Positions 37,158 through 46,385 of a stretch of DNA of 64,000 nucleotides are shown piece after piece. Under the pieces are notes generated by a model. The model was not told where the DNA came from. It searched no databases and saw only the letters and a program-made list of their open reading frames with translations. The DNA lies in NCBI GenBank assembly GCA_947496175.1, contig CANMBU010000001.1, positions 496,001-560,000 on the forward strand, read 5' to 3'. How positions within the stretch are numbered: the first letter of the stretch is position 1; every line of letters starts with the position of its first letter. The position numbers and the translations under genes are program-made. The DNA is from an uncultured Roseovarius sp. GTDB lineage: Bacteria > Pseudomonadota > Alphaproteobacteria > Rhodobacterales > Rhodobacteraceae.

Positions 37158-39308
37158 TTACTCGTTCTTTCCAGGCTCAGACCCATTGCCCAAACCAAGC
37201 GCGACATCCCTGAACCGCTCAACCGCGGCCACGTCGCTCTCAGCTTCCACAACAGAAATCACCCCATGCAGGTGTTCTGCATCTCTCAGTTCGACGTCAA
37301 CCATCAGCCGGTAAAAATCCGGTTTTCGATCTATGAACGTCAAGTCAGAGATATTGGCCTTCTGCTCTCCGATCAATGTGCAAATCCGCCCAAGTACGCC
37401 CGCATCGTTGCCAATCGTGACATCCAGCGTGACATCATAAACCGCCGGATGTCGTCCGCCATGCCAATGCAGATCCACCCAGCGTTCCGGTTGTTCTTCA
37501 AAAGACTGCAGCGTTTCACAGTCAATGGCATGTACAACCACACCCTTGCCACGATAGGTGATTCCGACAATGCGTTCCCCAGGCAAAGGCTGACAACAGG
37601 GTGCGCGATCAAATCGCTGATCCGGGGCAAGACCGATCACCGCGCGATCCCAGCGCACTTCGGCGCCAGTACCCGGCGACAAGTCGGGATAAACCGCGTT
37701 CAAAACTTGTTGAGCCGTCAATTCAGCACTGCCCAGCCGCGCCAGAACCTCATCGTGATTTTTCAAACGAAGCGTCTTGGCCGCCCGTTCCAATGCCTTG
37801 TCCGTGGGTTTCTTGCCCACATGCTCAAACGCGGCACGTGCCAATTCGCGCCCAAGTCTAATATAGCGATCCCTGTCCAGTTCCCGCAAAGCCCGCCGGA
37901 TCGCGGCACGCGCTTTGCCGGTGGTCGCGATATCCAGCCATGTCGCCTGCGGCGTCTGCCCATCCGCGGTGATGACATCGACCGACTGCCCGTTCTTGAT
38001 CCGCGTCCAGAGCGGCACGCGCATTCCGTCCACCTTGGCCCCGACACAGGCATTGCCGATCCGCGTATGGATCGCATAGGCAAAATCAATCGGCGTCGCC
38101 CCGCGCGGCAACTTGATCACATCCCCCTTGGGCGTAAAGCAAAACACCTGGTCCGAATACATCTCAAGCTTGACCGCTTCGAGGAAGTCCTCGTGGTCTT
38201 CCTCGGCATCAAACTGTTCAGTCAGGGATGAGATCCATTTCGCCGGATCCACGGCAAACGGATTCTCCGCCCGCTCACCATCCTTATAGGACCAATGCGC
38301 CGCAACACCGGTCTCGGCCACTTCATGCATCTGCCGCGTGCGCACCTGCACCTCAACAAGCTTACCATCCCGCCCAGATACAGTGGTGTGAATAGACCGA
38401 TACCCATTTGACTTGGGCTGACTGATGTAATCCTTGAACCGCCCTGGCACCGCGCGCCAACGCCGATGAATAACACCCAGAACACGGTAACAATCCTCTT
38501 CTGACCCGGTAACAACGCGGAAACCATAGATGTCGCTTAGCCGGGAAAAGCCCATCTCCTTTTCCTGCATCTTGCGCCAGATTGAGTAGGGTTTTTTTGC
38601 ACGCCCCAGAATATCGGCCTCCAGCCCCGCGTCTTGCAGCTCCGTGCGCATATCTCCGGTGATCCTCTCGATCACATCGCCTGCTTCCTTCTGAAGCGTG
38701 ATAAACCGCCGCATGATCGAGGCCCGCGCCTCGGGATTGATCACCCGAAACGCCAGATCCTCTAGCTCTTCGCGCATCCATTGCATGCCCATGCGACCGG
38801 CAAGAGGCGCATAGATTTCCATAGTCTCACGCGCCTTCTTGAGCTGTTTTTCAGGACGCATAGCCCGGATCGTGCGCATGTTGTGCAAACGGTCCGCGAC
38901 CTTCACAAGGATCACACGCAGGTCCTTCGACATCGCCATAAAAAGTTTGCGAAAGTTTTCAGCCTGCTGGGTTTCGGTGCTCGACAGCTGCAGATTGGTC
39001 AGTTTCGTGACGCCATCCACAAGATCGGCCACTTCCCGGCCAAAGCGCTGCGCCACGACATCAAACGAGGCGCGCGTATCTTCAATCGTGTCATGCAAAA
39101 GCGCTGTGACAATCGTTGCATCATCAAGCCGCTGTTCGGCCAGAATGGCGGCCACAGACACAGGATGTGTGAAATACGGCTCACCGGAATGCCGGTACTG
39201 CCCCTCATGCATGTCGCGGCCAAACTCAAAGGCATCGCGAATCAAGTTTTCGTCGGTTTTGGGGTTATAGGCGCGAACCAGATCAATCAGGTTATCGGCA
39301 GCAATCAT
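37158..39308 (-). CDS. spoT: Bifunctional (p)ppGpp synthetase/hydrolase
   Basis: The single long Rel/Spo enzyme of alphaproteobacteria makes and degrades (p)ppGpp. The 716-residue protein has the HD hydrolase domain (H48, H72-D73 in LLHDTIEDT), the synthetase domain with YRSIHTTV near 310, a TGS domain near 385-450 and a C-terminal ACT domain near 635-710. The intact HD site supports hydrolase activity. It lies just downstream of rpoZ on the same strand, the conserved rpoZ-spoT order. Often annotated rsh or relA as well. Confidence 0.96.
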   Translation of the reverse strand: MIAADNLIDLVRAYNPKTDENLIRDAFEFGRDMHEGQYRHSGEPYFTHPVSVAAILAEQRLDDATIVTALLHDTIEDTRASFDVVAQRFGREVADLVDGVTKLTNLQLSSTETQQAENFRKLFMAMSKDLRVILVKVADRLHNMRTIRAMRPEKQLKKARETMEIYAPLAGRMGMQWMREELEDLAFRVINPEARASIMRRFITLQKEAGDVIERITGDMRTELQDAGLEADILGRAKKPYSIWRKMQEKEMGFSRLSDIYGFRVVTGSEEDCYRVLGVIHRRWRAVPGRFKDYISQPKSNGYRSIHTTVSGRDGKLVEVQVRTRQMHEVAETGVAAHWSYKDGERAENPFAVDPAKWISSLTEQFDAEEDHEDFLEAVKLEMYSDQVFCFTPKGDVIKLPRGATPIDFAYAIHTRIGNACVGAKVDGMRVPLWTRIKNGQSVDVITADGQTPQATWLDIATTGKARAAIRRALRELDRDRYIRLGRELARAAFEHVGKKPTDKALERAAKTLRLKNHDEVLARLGSAELTAQQVLNAVYPDLSPGTGAEVRWDRAVIGLAPDQRFDRAPCCQPLPGERIVGITYRGKGVVVHAIDCETLQSFEEQPERWVDLHWHGGRHPAVYDVTLDVTIGNDAGVLGRICTLIGEQKANISDLTFIDRKPDFYRLMVDVELRDAEHLHGVISVVEAESDVAAVERFRDVALGLGNGSEPGKNE

Positions 39309-39344
39309 TGCGCTCCGCTTCCCCAGGCAGGGTGCGCGCGGGGC

Positions 39345-39698
39345 TTAGCCCTGCCCCTGCGCCTCCATCAACGCCCGAAGCAGTTTTTCTTCGGACATAT
39401 CATCTTCGGCGGGCTTCTCGGCCTCATCCCCCATCAAAAGCGCCATCGAGTCCTCTTCAGGCTCGTCCACTTCGATCTGGTTCTGGTTCGATTCAATCAG
39501 ACGTTCCCGCAGGTCATCCGCCGGCTGGGTCTCTTCTGCGATCTCACGCAGGGCCACAACCGGGTTCTTGTCATTGTCTCGATCCACAGTGATCGGAGAG
39601 CCTGCGGAAATCTCACGCGCACGATGAGCCGCCAGCATGACCAAATCAAACCGGTTCGGGACCTTATCAACGCAATCTTCTGTTGTGACGCGGGCCAT
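39345..39698 (-). CDS. rpoZ: RNA polymerase omega subunit
   Basis: The 117-residue protein begins with [20 protein letters not shown] and continues with [11 protein letters not shown], the omega core that stabilises the beta' subunit and, with ppGpp, tunes transcription. The acidic C-terminal half (many Glu/Asp, about 70-110) is longer than in enterobacteria and typical of alphaproteobacteria. It is the first gene of a spoT-containing unit. Confidence 0.96.
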   Translation of the reverse strand: MARVTTEDCVDKVPNRFDLVMLAAHRAREISAGSPITVDRDNDKNPVVALREIAEETQPADDLRERLIESNQNQIEVDEPEEDSMALLMGDEAEKPAEDDMSEEKLLRALMEAQGQG

Positions 39699-40001
39699 AT
39701 GACCTCCGAATTGGGCAAATGTCTCAAGAAGCCCTGTACCTAAAGACTATGGCATATGTTTACAAGCACAGATTTGCCCCTTTCCGCCGGGGATTCGCGC
39801 CTATTTCCCCCATGAAACGCAGCAAATCGAGACAGGCCGCCCGTATGGCAGTATTTCCCACAAGGAAAGACACCCGAATCCCTTGACGCCTCAGGTCTTT
39901 GACCGTAAAGACGCCCAACGGAATTAGGGGCGCTGCCAAAGGCGGTGCCCATTTGTATTGAGAAGGCGGCACATCGCCTGCCCCAACACGAGGATAAACC
40001 C
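39699..40001. other. Divergent intergenic region rpoZ/rpmB
   Basis: About 300 bases between two divergent housekeeping genes hold their promoters and no convincing gene. Frames of about 100 codons on the minus strand here lack ribosome-binding sites and look like chance. Confidence 0.5.
39883..39911 (+). promoter_or_regulatory. Candidate rpmB promoter
   Basis: TTGACG (39883-39888) and TAAAGA (39906-39911) are separated by 17 bases, about 90 bases before rpmB. The -35 match is good and the -10 match moderate. Confidence 0.45.
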
Positions 40002-40292
40002 ATGTCGCGCCGCTGCGAACTGACCGGAAAAGGCCCCATGGTTGGCAACAACTCGAGCCACGCAAACAACAAGACCCGGCGCCGTTACCTGCCGAACCTC
40101 AACGACACCACGTTGCAGTCCGAAACGCTTGGCCGTGGCATCAAACTGCGGATCTCGGCTGCCGCTCTGCGCAGCGTAGACCACCGCGGCGGCCTCGACG
40201 CGTTTTTGGCCAAAGCCAAAGACTCCGAACTCTCGGACCGCGCGCTTAAAGTGAAAAAAGAAATCGCCAAGGCACAGGCCGCGAACGCCTGA
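40002..40292 (+). CDS. rpmB: 50S ribosomal protein L28
   Basis: L28 is a structural protein of the large subunit. The 96-residue product starts [20 protein letters not shown] and continues with [10 protein letters not shown], the conserved basic RNA-binding N-terminus; it lacks zinc-binding cysteines beyond Cys5. ACGAGGA lies upstream of the ATG at 40002; a longer frame from 39945 has no ribosome-binding site. A clear terminator follows. Confidence 0.97.
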   Translation: MSRRCELTGKGPMVGNNSSHANNKTRRRYLPNLNDTTLQSETLGRGIKLRISAAALRSVDHRGGLDAFLAKAKDSELSDRALKVKKEIAKAQAANA

Positions 40293-40313
40293 GGTCTTGC
40301 ACATGTGATTTTG

Positions 40314-40343
40314 AAAGCCCCGCCCACGTCAGCGGGGCTTTTT
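40314..40343 (+). terminator. Rho-independent terminator of rpmB
   Basis: AAAGCCCCGC (40314-40323) and GCGGGGCTTT (40332-40341) pair perfectly around eight bases, followed by T residues, 22 bases after the rpmB stop. Confidence 0.9.
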
Positions 40344-40603
40344 GCTTGCCTGTTGAGGGGGAGTGAATTCTACGATTTCGACGTTGGTCATCAAACCGCC
40401 GGTTTGAGCCCGACGCGATTTTAGTCAAAAAGCCGCGCGAGGACGCTCAGTGTCCACTTTATCCGCAAAGCTGAAATACACTTCTTGAATCAACCGATTT
40501 TCCCAATGAACTTTCCGGCCGATTGGTATGAGCCCGTTTCCACCATTTCCCAGTCCGCACAAATGGTTTAACAACGATATCAAAAAACAAGGAATACGGG
40601 CCA

Positions 40604-41638
40604 ATGACCATTGCTCCAGTCGATTGTGAGATACATCCCGGTATTCGGGAGGCAAAGGACTGGGTTAGAATACTCGCTGAATACCGTGAGCCGAGCAGCC
40701 TGCGCAGTTGCATCGAACTCTGCATCACCATTGGCCCATTTGTTCTATTTTGGGCCATTGCTTGGTGGTCATTGTCCTACAGTTATTGGTTGACGCTCGC
40801 CATTTCGCTTTTCAATGCGGCTTTCCTTTTGCGCCTGTTCGCCATCCAACATGACTGCGGCCATGGTGCGTTCTTCAAGAACCGTAACGTCAGTGATTGG
40901 CTTGGGCGGGTGATTGGGGTTCTCACGCTGACACCTTATGACGTTTGGCGGCGCTCGCACTCCATCCATCATAATTCATCCGGCAACCTGGGGTGTCGCG
41001 GCATGGGCGACATCAACACGCTCACCGTGGCGGAATATCGCGACCTCTCACCGATGAACCGCCTGGTGTACCGGCTCTATCGCAACCCGATCATCCTATT
41101 CGGCTTGGGACCAGGCTATCTGTTCCTTGTCCGGAACCGCATACCGTTGGGTTTTATGGCCATTGGTAAATACTGGCTCAGTGCCATGTGCACGAATATG
41201 GGTATTTTCGTTGGGTTGGCCATCATCGTGTACTTCGGTGGCCTCATGCCAATCCTGTTGATTTTTCTGCCCTCTACGCTGCTGGCCGCGACGGCTGGTG
41301 TATGGCTTTTCTATGTTCAGCACCAATTTGAGACCACCCATTGGGAAGCTGAAGGCGTTTGGCAACTACATGAGGCTGCGTTACAGGGAAGTTCGCATTA
41401 CATTATGCCTCCGGTGCTGCAATGGTTCACTGCCAATATTGGGATTCATCACGTACATCACCTCTACAGCCGCATTCCGTTCTATCGATTGCCGGAAGTT
41501 CTCCGCGACCATGATGCGCTGGCCAACAGTAACCGTATGACGATCCGCGAAAGCCTCGCCAATGCCCGGCTCCATCTCTGGGATGAAGATACCAGAAAGC
41601 TCCTCTCATTCGCCAACGCAAGGGCCCTCTACCCTTAG
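40604..41638 (+). CDS. Fatty acid desaturase (membrane di-iron)
   Basis: This 344-residue integral membrane enzyme has the three histidine boxes of acyl-lipid desaturases: HDCGH at 83-87, HSIHH at 119-123 and HHVHH at 282-286. Hydrophobic pairs lie near 40-80 and 195-240. The box pattern and spacing resemble omega-6/delta-12 type desaturases, but the introduced bond position cannot be read. AAGGAA precedes the ATG. It stands alone; the 260 bases before it, after the rpmB terminator, show nothing else. Confidence 0.88.
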   Translation: MTIAPVDCEIHPGIREAKDWVRILAEYREPSSLRSCIELCITIGPFVLFWAIAWWSLSYSYWLTLAISLFNAAFLLRLFAIQHDCGHGAFFKNRNVSDWLGRVIGVLTLTPYDVWRRSHSIHHNSSGNLGCRGMGDINTLTVAEYRDLSPMNRLVYRLYRNPIILFGLGPGYLFLVRNRIPLGFMAIGKYWLSAMCTNMGIFVGLAIIVYFGGLMPILLIFLPSTLLAATAGVWLFYVQHQFETTHWEAEGVWQLHEAALQGSSHYIMPPVLQWFTANIGIHHVHHLYSRIPFYRLPEVLRDHDALANSNRMTIRESLANARLHLWDEDTRKLLSFANARALYP

Positions 41639-41784
41639 AACAATCGTGAATGTGAACGGTCGTTTTGAACCTGAGGCGGAAGGACTCCAAGAGCCGCGCG
41701 ATGGCGTTCAACCCCAGTAAAGCCCCTGACAAGCATCACACTGACGCGTCTTGTTACTAAACGAACCCTACCGCGCAACCTGCA

Positions 41785-42681
41785 TCACCGAACAAAATCC
41801 ACCGCAATCTCATCAAAGCGCGCCATAAGCCGCGTGGGCCGCAACGTGGCAAGGCGCGCGAGGACCATTGCGCTGTGTTCGACATCATCCGTCAACGGTC
41901 GGATGGCAAGGGAATGGCCGTCATACGTGGTGTCGCCTTTGGGTCGTGTGACAAGCAAAGAGTATCCCAATCCGCATCCCACCATGCCACGCACCATTTC
42001 AATGGACGCTGTGCTGTAGGCAATCCTTGGCTCCAGCCCTGCGTTGCGGAACAGGCCCAAGAAATATTCCCGGCTGGGCGGGACGTCCAAGAGGATCAAG
42101 GGAGCCTTCGCCAGATCAGCAAGGGAGACTGCGTCGCTTTGTGCAAGCGGGTGGTTCATCCCCAGCACCGCGTAGGGCGCACGTGTGGCAAGGGGTGTGA
42201 CGTGAATATCGTCAGGCAAGTTTATGTCATAGAGCAGCGCCAGATCCAGTTGGCCGGTTTGAAGTGCTGTGACCATTTGATCCTGTGTCCCCTCTCGAAG
42301 GCGCAACTGAATACCAGGGTGTTGTTGGCTCAACGATTGGATCAACCCGGGCAAGACGGCCGGGGCCAGTGTGCTGAAGCTTCCCAGTCGCAACTCGCCT
42401 TCCAGGTGGCTTCCAGTCTCAATCGTCTGCCGCTCAAGGTCAGCGGCATGCGCAAGAAGGCTGCGCGCCGAATTCAAGATCTTGTTTGCCGCAGCCGTTG
42501 GCGTCACCCCGCGGGATGGATGACGCAAAAGCAGCTGCACCCCAAGCTGTTCTTCAAGCTTGGTAATAGCCACGGAAACTGTGGGCTGCGACACGCTGAG
42601 CTTTTCGGCGGCACCAGCCACGGACCGCATGTCAATGCAGGTCAGGAGGTATTCCAACTGTCGCAGTGTAAAGCGATGCAT
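41785..42681 (-). CDS. LysR regulator of the adjacent oxygenase operon
   Basis: The 298-residue protein has the LysR N-terminal helix-turn-helix (FTLRQLEYLLTCIDMRS, then VSQPTVSVAITKLEEQLG near 29-46) and a C-terminal effector domain. It is divergent from the flavin reductase gene by about 95 bp, and a palindromic candidate operator abuts its start codon. The arrangement predicts autoregulation and substrate-dependent activation of the downstream catabolic operon. Confidence 0.92.
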   Translation of the reverse strand: MHRFTLRQLEYLLTCIDMRSVAGAAEKLSVSQPTVSVAITKLEEQLGVQLLLRHPSRGVTPTAAANKILNSARSLLAHAADLERQTIETGSHLEGELRLGSFSTLAPAVLPGLIQSLSQQHPGIQLRLREGTQDQMVTALQTGQLDLALLYDINLPDDIHVTPLATRAPYAVLGMNHPLAQSDAVSLADLAKAPLILLDVPPSREYFLGLFRNAGLEPRIAYSTASIEMVRGMVGCGLGYSLLVTRPKGDTTYDGHSLAIRPLTDDVEHSAMVLARLATLRPTRLMARFDEIAVDFVR

Positions 42682-42684
42682 ATC

Positions 42685-42701
42685 ATTAGTTAAAAACTAA
42701 T
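42685..42701. promoter_or_regulatory. LysR-type operator, TTAGT-N5-ACTAA
   Basis: A perfect inverted repeat ATTAGT-TAAAA-ACTAAT contains the T-N11-A form expected for LysR regulators. It begins four bases before the LysR start codon within a very AT-rich 94-bp promoter shared with the oxygenase operon. Confidence 0.65.
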
Positions 42702-42775
42702 ACTCAAATAAATACAATGAATTTTTTAAAATGACTGGGGTTCGCTACTGATTATTCAAACAGGAGAGTGACTCG

Positions 42776-43294
42776 ATGACAGCCATGTTCCGCAATGCGC
42801 CCATCCCTCACGAACACCCCGATAGGTTCATCGCCGCCATGGCCGGCGCCGCCACGCAGGTCTCCGTCGTCACAACAGATGGCCCCTCGGGCCGTTTCGG
42901 CGTCACGGTCAGTGCGTTTTCCTCAGTCTCGGCAGAGCCACCTCTGGTACTAGTCTGCATCAACCGTCGCAGCCCATCCGTAGACGCGATTGAGGCAAAT
43001 GGGGCGTTTTGTGTAAACTTGCTGGGCGATGATCAGGCTGATATCGCCAATTGTTTTGCAGGCCGCCCGGGCGACGTCACACCCTACGATTTTTCCTGTG
43101 CCGAATGGGAGAGGGCCGCAACCACCGCGCCGGTCTTATCGTCGGCGCTGGCCAGTTTCGACTGCCACATCGAAACAAGTTATGATGCTGGCACACACCG
43201 AATTTTCATAGGCCGCGTGGCGCGCGCAATCAGCCAGGACGCCGCCCCGCTCGCCTTTTCCAAACGCAGCTATCAAGCCCTGCGACCGCTTTGA
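42776..43294 (+). CDS. Flavin reductase, partner of the HpaB-like oxygenase
   Basis: The 172-residue protein is of the HpaC/flavin reductase-like FMN-binding family, which supplies reduced flavin to a separate monooxygenase. Family segments include SGRFGVTVSAFSSVSAEPPL near 38-57 and CVNLLGDDQADIANCFAGR near 80-98, with HRIFIGRV near 142-149. It is the first gene of the operon and is followed after 16 bp by the HpaB-like oxygenase, so the two should form a two-component system. Confidence 0.9.
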   Translation: MTAMFRNAPIPHEHPDRFIAAMAGAATQVSVVTTDGPSGRFGVTVSAFSSVSAEPPLVLVCINRRSPSVDAIEANGAFCVNLLGDDQADIANCFAGRPGDVTPYDFSCAEWERAATTAPVLSSALASFDCHIETSYDAGTHRIFIGRVARAISQDAAPLAFSKRSYQALRPL

Positions 43295-43310
43295 CCCAAA
43301 GGATGACACC

Positions 43311-44771
43311 ATGATCCGTACTGGAAACGACTACCGCGACTCCCTCAATGATGGCCGTGAAATCTGGATCGGCGGTGAGCGCGTTGATGACCCCTGCACT
43401 CACCCGCAATTCAAACCGGTGATCGATATCCGCGCGCGCATCTACGACATGCAGCACGACCCAAAAACCCAAGAGGCGATGACCTACGAAGAGCAAGGCG
43501 AGCGCTTCGCCATCGGCCTGCGTCTGCCCTTTGAGAAACAGGACTGGCAGGACAAGCGCGACGCCGTGGATCTGGTGATGCATGACATCGGCGGCGTGGT
43601 GACGCGCATGGGCGATGAGACCATTGGCGAGATGTGGTCACTCTGGGACGGCAAGGACATCCTGAACGAGATTGACCCGCGTTTTGCCACCAACATCGAA
43701 CGACATATTCACCAGTGCATCAAGGATGACCCGTTTCACGTTTCGGCCAACACCGACCCCAAGGGCGACCGCTCCAAGGCGCCGCAGGATCAGGACCCTG
43801 ACATGCTGGTGCATGTGGTCAAGGAAACCGATGCCGGGATCGTCATCCGCGGCGCGAAATACGAAACCGCGGCGGCCTATTCCAATCAGGCCTTCCTGAA
43901 GCCCACGATTGCAAACTGGGGCAATGACAAGCTTTCCGACTACGCGCTTGGCTGTATCGTCAAAATGAACGCCCCGGGGGTAAAGCATATTTGCCGGACC
44001 GGATTTGCCGGACGTGCAGGATCGAACGACTATCCCCTGTCCAACCGTGTGGACGAAATCGATACGCTGATGATCCTCGACGACGTGCTGATCCCGTGGG
44101 AGGATGTTCTGTTCTACCAACACACCCGCGCCGCCGCCTTCATCCGCACCACCCTGCACCGGTATTCCGCCTTCCCTTTCGTGCAGCGCACGCTGAGCTA
44201 CGCCGACCTCATCATCGGCGCGGCGCTATGGAACGTGAAACAGACCGGTTTGGACAAACAACAAGCCGTGCAAGAGAAGCTGAGCGAACTGGCCGTCTGG
44301 CGCGAAGGTATTGACGCCTTCCTGACCGCCTCGATTGCCACGGCTGAGAAAAGCCCCAATGGCCTGTTGATGCCAAACCAGTCCATGCTGATGTCCGGCC
44401 GGGTGCACGCCCTGACCAACCTGCCACGCATGATGCATATGGCACGGGAGCTCTGCGGCGGACAGATCTGTGTCACACCCGACGCCGCAACCTTTGCCGC
44501 AGCGGACACCAAGCCGTGGATGGACAAGTTCTATTCCATCAATGATGAATGGGTGGCCGATGATCGTCGCCGCCTTCTCAGCCTCGCGCGTGACCTGCTG
44601 AACTCGGACTATGCCGGCCATCGCCTGACCTTCCAACTCTTTGCGCAATCGCCGCCCTTTGCCCAGCTGGCCGCTGTCTATCGCAATTTTGACTGGCAAG
44701 GCCCGCTGGAATTTGCGCACAAAGCGGCAGAACTCTCAGATAACGTCTGGGGCAAAGGCACCCGGCACTAG
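43311..44771 (+). CDS. HpaB-like flavin-dependent monooxygenase
   Basis: The 486-residue protein belongs to the 4-hydroxyphenylacetate 3-hydroxylase family, which uses free FADH2 to hydroxylate aromatic or heteroaromatic rings. Matching segments are the N-terminal GNDYRDSLNDGREIWIGGERV, the mid-region FAGRAGSNDYPLSNRVDE followed by DDVLIPWEDVLFY, and the helical C-terminal domain. It is not next to homoprotocatechuate genes, so 4-hydroxyphenylacetate is unlikely to be the substrate. The partnered RidA-like, Rieske and DUF1028 genes suggest a nitrogen-containing substrate; this is inference. Confidence 0.88.
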   Translation: MIRTGNDYRDSLNDGREIWIGGERVDDPCTHPQFKPVIDIRARIYDMQHDPKTQEAMTYEEQGERFAIGLRLPFEKQDWQDKRDAVDLVMHDIGGVVTRMGDETIGEMWSLWDGKDILNEIDPRFATNIERHIHQCIKDDPFHVSANTDPKGDRSKAPQDQDPDMLVHVVKETDAGIVIRGAKYETAAAYSNQAFLKPTIANWGNDKLSDYALGCIVKMNAPGVKHICRTGFAGRAGSNDYPLSNRVDEIDTLMILDDVLIPWEDVLFYQHTRAAAFIRTTLHRYSAFPFVQRTLSYADLIIGAALWNVKQTGLDKQQAVQEKLSELAVWREGIDAFLTASIATAEKSPNGLLMPNQSMLMSGRVHALTNLPRMMHMARELCGGQICVTPDAATFAAADTKPWMDKFYSINDEWVADDRRRLLSLARDLLNSDYAGHRLTFQLFAQSPPFAQLAAVYRNFDWQGPLEFAHKAAELSDNVWGKGTRH

Positions 44772-44797
44772 GCCAAACCCATACGCAGGACCACCTC

Positions 44798-45211
44798 ATG
44801 CTTCACAAACGCATTCGCCCCTTCAACACCAAAGAAACCTATCCGGAACAGAACCTCGACAACGACCTGAGCCAGGGGGTCGTGGCCAAGGGCACGATGG
44901 TGTTTCTGCGCGGTCAGGTCAGCCAAGATCTGGATACGCGGGAAAGCCTGCATGTGGGCGACGTGACCAAACAGACCGCCAAAACCATGGCAAACATCCA
45001 GATGCTTCTCGAAGAGGCCGGAACCACCATGGAGGCCGTGTGCCGTATCGTTGTCTATCTCACTGACATCCGGTACCGCGAGGAGGTTTATCAGGAGATG
45101 GGCAAGTGGCTCAAAGGGGTGCACCCCTGCTCAACCGGTCTTGTTGTGCCTGCCCTTGCGCGACCCGAATGGGTGGTTGAAATCGAAGTCACCGCTGTGA
45201 TCCCAGACTGA
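44798..45211 (+). CDS. RidA-like protein without the catalytic arginine
   Basis: The 137-residue protein has the YjgF/YER057c/UK114 fold. Archetypal RidA hydrolyses reactive enamines/imines with an arginine in a PARS-like segment; here the equivalent region reads HPCSTGLVVPALARPEWVVE, so no arginine occupies that place. It therefore falls among the Rid subgroups that lack imine deaminase residues and act in catabolic clusters. It sits between the HpaB-like and Rieske genes with short gaps and probably handles a pathway intermediate. Confidence 0.82.
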   Translation: MLHKRIRPFNTKETYPEQNLDNDLSQGVVAKGTMVFLRGQVSQDLDTRESLHVGDVTKQTAKTMANIQMLLEEAGTTMEAVCRIVVYLTDIRYREEVYQEMGKWLKGVHPCSTGLVVPALARPEWVVEIEVTAVIPD

Positions 45212-45221
45212 GGTCCGACAG

Positions 45222-46367
45222 ATGACCGCCTCCCTTCTCCTTGAGCAACTCGCGCTCACAGCCAACGGGCCTCTTGAACGCGCGATGAGCGCGGACCCCA
45301 GGCTCTATCGTGACGAGGCCGTGGCCGAGCGGGAAACGGACGCGATATTCCGGCAGGACTGGCTATGCCCCGGCTTGGCCGCAGAAATCCCCAATCCGGG
45401 CGACTACATCACGTTCAGTATCGCAGGCGACCCGATCTTCACGATCCGTGACAAGGCGGGTGAGATCAAAACATTCTCAAATGTGTGTCGCCACCGGATG
45501 ATGCAGCTTTTGGAGGGCAAGGGATGCACCAGCCGCGTGGTCTGCCCCTATCATGCCTGGACCTACGATCTCTCCGGCCAGCTGATCGGCGCAGGCCATA
45601 TGGAGCGCACGGAAGGCTTTGACAAAAAGTCCATCTGCTTGCCAGAAATACGCACCGAAATCTGGAATGGCTGGATTTACGTCACGCTCAACCCCGATGC
45701 GCCGCCGGTCGCGGATATTCTTGCGCCCCTGCATGACGTGGTCGAGCGATACGGCATGGAGCATTATGTGCCTGTGGTCCATGAAGAGCATGTCTGGAAC
45801 ACGAACTGGAAACTGCTGACCGAAAACTTCATGGAAGGCTACCATTTACCCGTGGCCCACAAGGCCACCGTGGGCGCATGGTTTCCAGTTGAAAAAACGG
45901 TGTTCCCCGACGATGTGCACGACGCGTTCACCTACCAGACCTTCCAAAAGGTCGGCAACGCGACCTACGGGCATGCACATCCAGACAATGAGCGCTTGGA
46001 AGGCGACTGGCGCATCACATCCGTTCTGCCGACCGTGTTTCCCACGCACATGTACGTTCTCGCCCCGGATCACCTTTGGTATCTCAGCCTGCGTCCCAAG
46101 GGAGTCGGACAAGTCGATGTCCGCTTTGGCGTGGCCATCGCGCCCGAAGTGGATGCAGACCTGGGATATGCGGATGAGCGTCAGGCCTGGATCGACGATC
46201 TTGTCACCTTCTTTGAACATGTGAACACCGAAGACCGTCAGGTTGTCGAAGGCATCTTCGCCGGATCAGCCGCCTCACAAGCCGCCCCGGGCCCGCTCAG
46301 CTGGCTGGAGCGCGAAATCCACGACTTTCAGAAATACCTCTCGCGCCGGTTGGGCGACGGGACCTGA
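45222..46367 (+). CDS. Rieske non-heme iron oxygenase, alpha subunit, copy 2
   Basis: The 381-residue protein has the Rieske centre C89-x-H91 and C108-x2-H111 and the iron-site segment ENFMEGYHLPVAH (H208, H213). It is a diverged paralogue of the oxygenase at 26042-27166 and shares its CPYHAWTY, WKL..ENFME.YHLPV.H and WYLSL.P.GVGQV segments. It is embedded in the oxygenase operon, ten bases after the RidA-like gene. A ferredoxin-reductase partner is not encoded nearby. Likely roles are ring hydroxylation or N-demethylation of the operon substrate. Confidence 0.9.
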   Translation: MTASLLLEQLALTANGPLERAMSADPRLYRDEAVAERETDAIFRQDWLCPGLAAEIPNPGDYITFSIAGDPIFTIRDKAGEIKTFSNVCRHRMMQLLEGKGCTSRVVCPYHAWTYDLSGQLIGAGHMERTEGFDKKSICLPEIRTEIWNGWIYVTLNPDAPPVADILAPLHDVVERYGMEHYVPVVHEEHVWNTNWKLLTENFMEGYHLPVAHKATVGAWFPVEKTVFPDDVHDAFTYQTFQKVGNATYGHAHPDNERLEGDWRITSVLPTVFPTHMYVLAPDHLWYLSLRPKGVGQVDVRFGVAIAPEVDADLGYADERQAWIDDLVTFFEHVNTEDRQVVEGIFAGSAASQAAPGPLSWLEREIHDFQKYLSRRLGDGT

Positions 46368-46385
46368 GCAAAGGCAGCTGACCAC

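Noticed and set aside
36702..38231. 509-codon open frame on the plus strand
   Set aside because: It lies opposite spoT and DUF2062, both well supported; the product is rich in Arg/His/Gln with no motif, as expected for an antisense frame in GC-rich DNA.
38781..39743. 320-codon plus-strand frame over rpoZ and spoT
   Set aside because: Antisense to two certain genes and lacks domain features.
42776..44771. Standard 4-hydroxyphenylacetate hydroxylase pair HpaB/HpaC
   Set aside because: The families match but no hpaDEFGHI-type genes follow, and the linked RidA, Rieske and DUF1028 genes point to another substrate.
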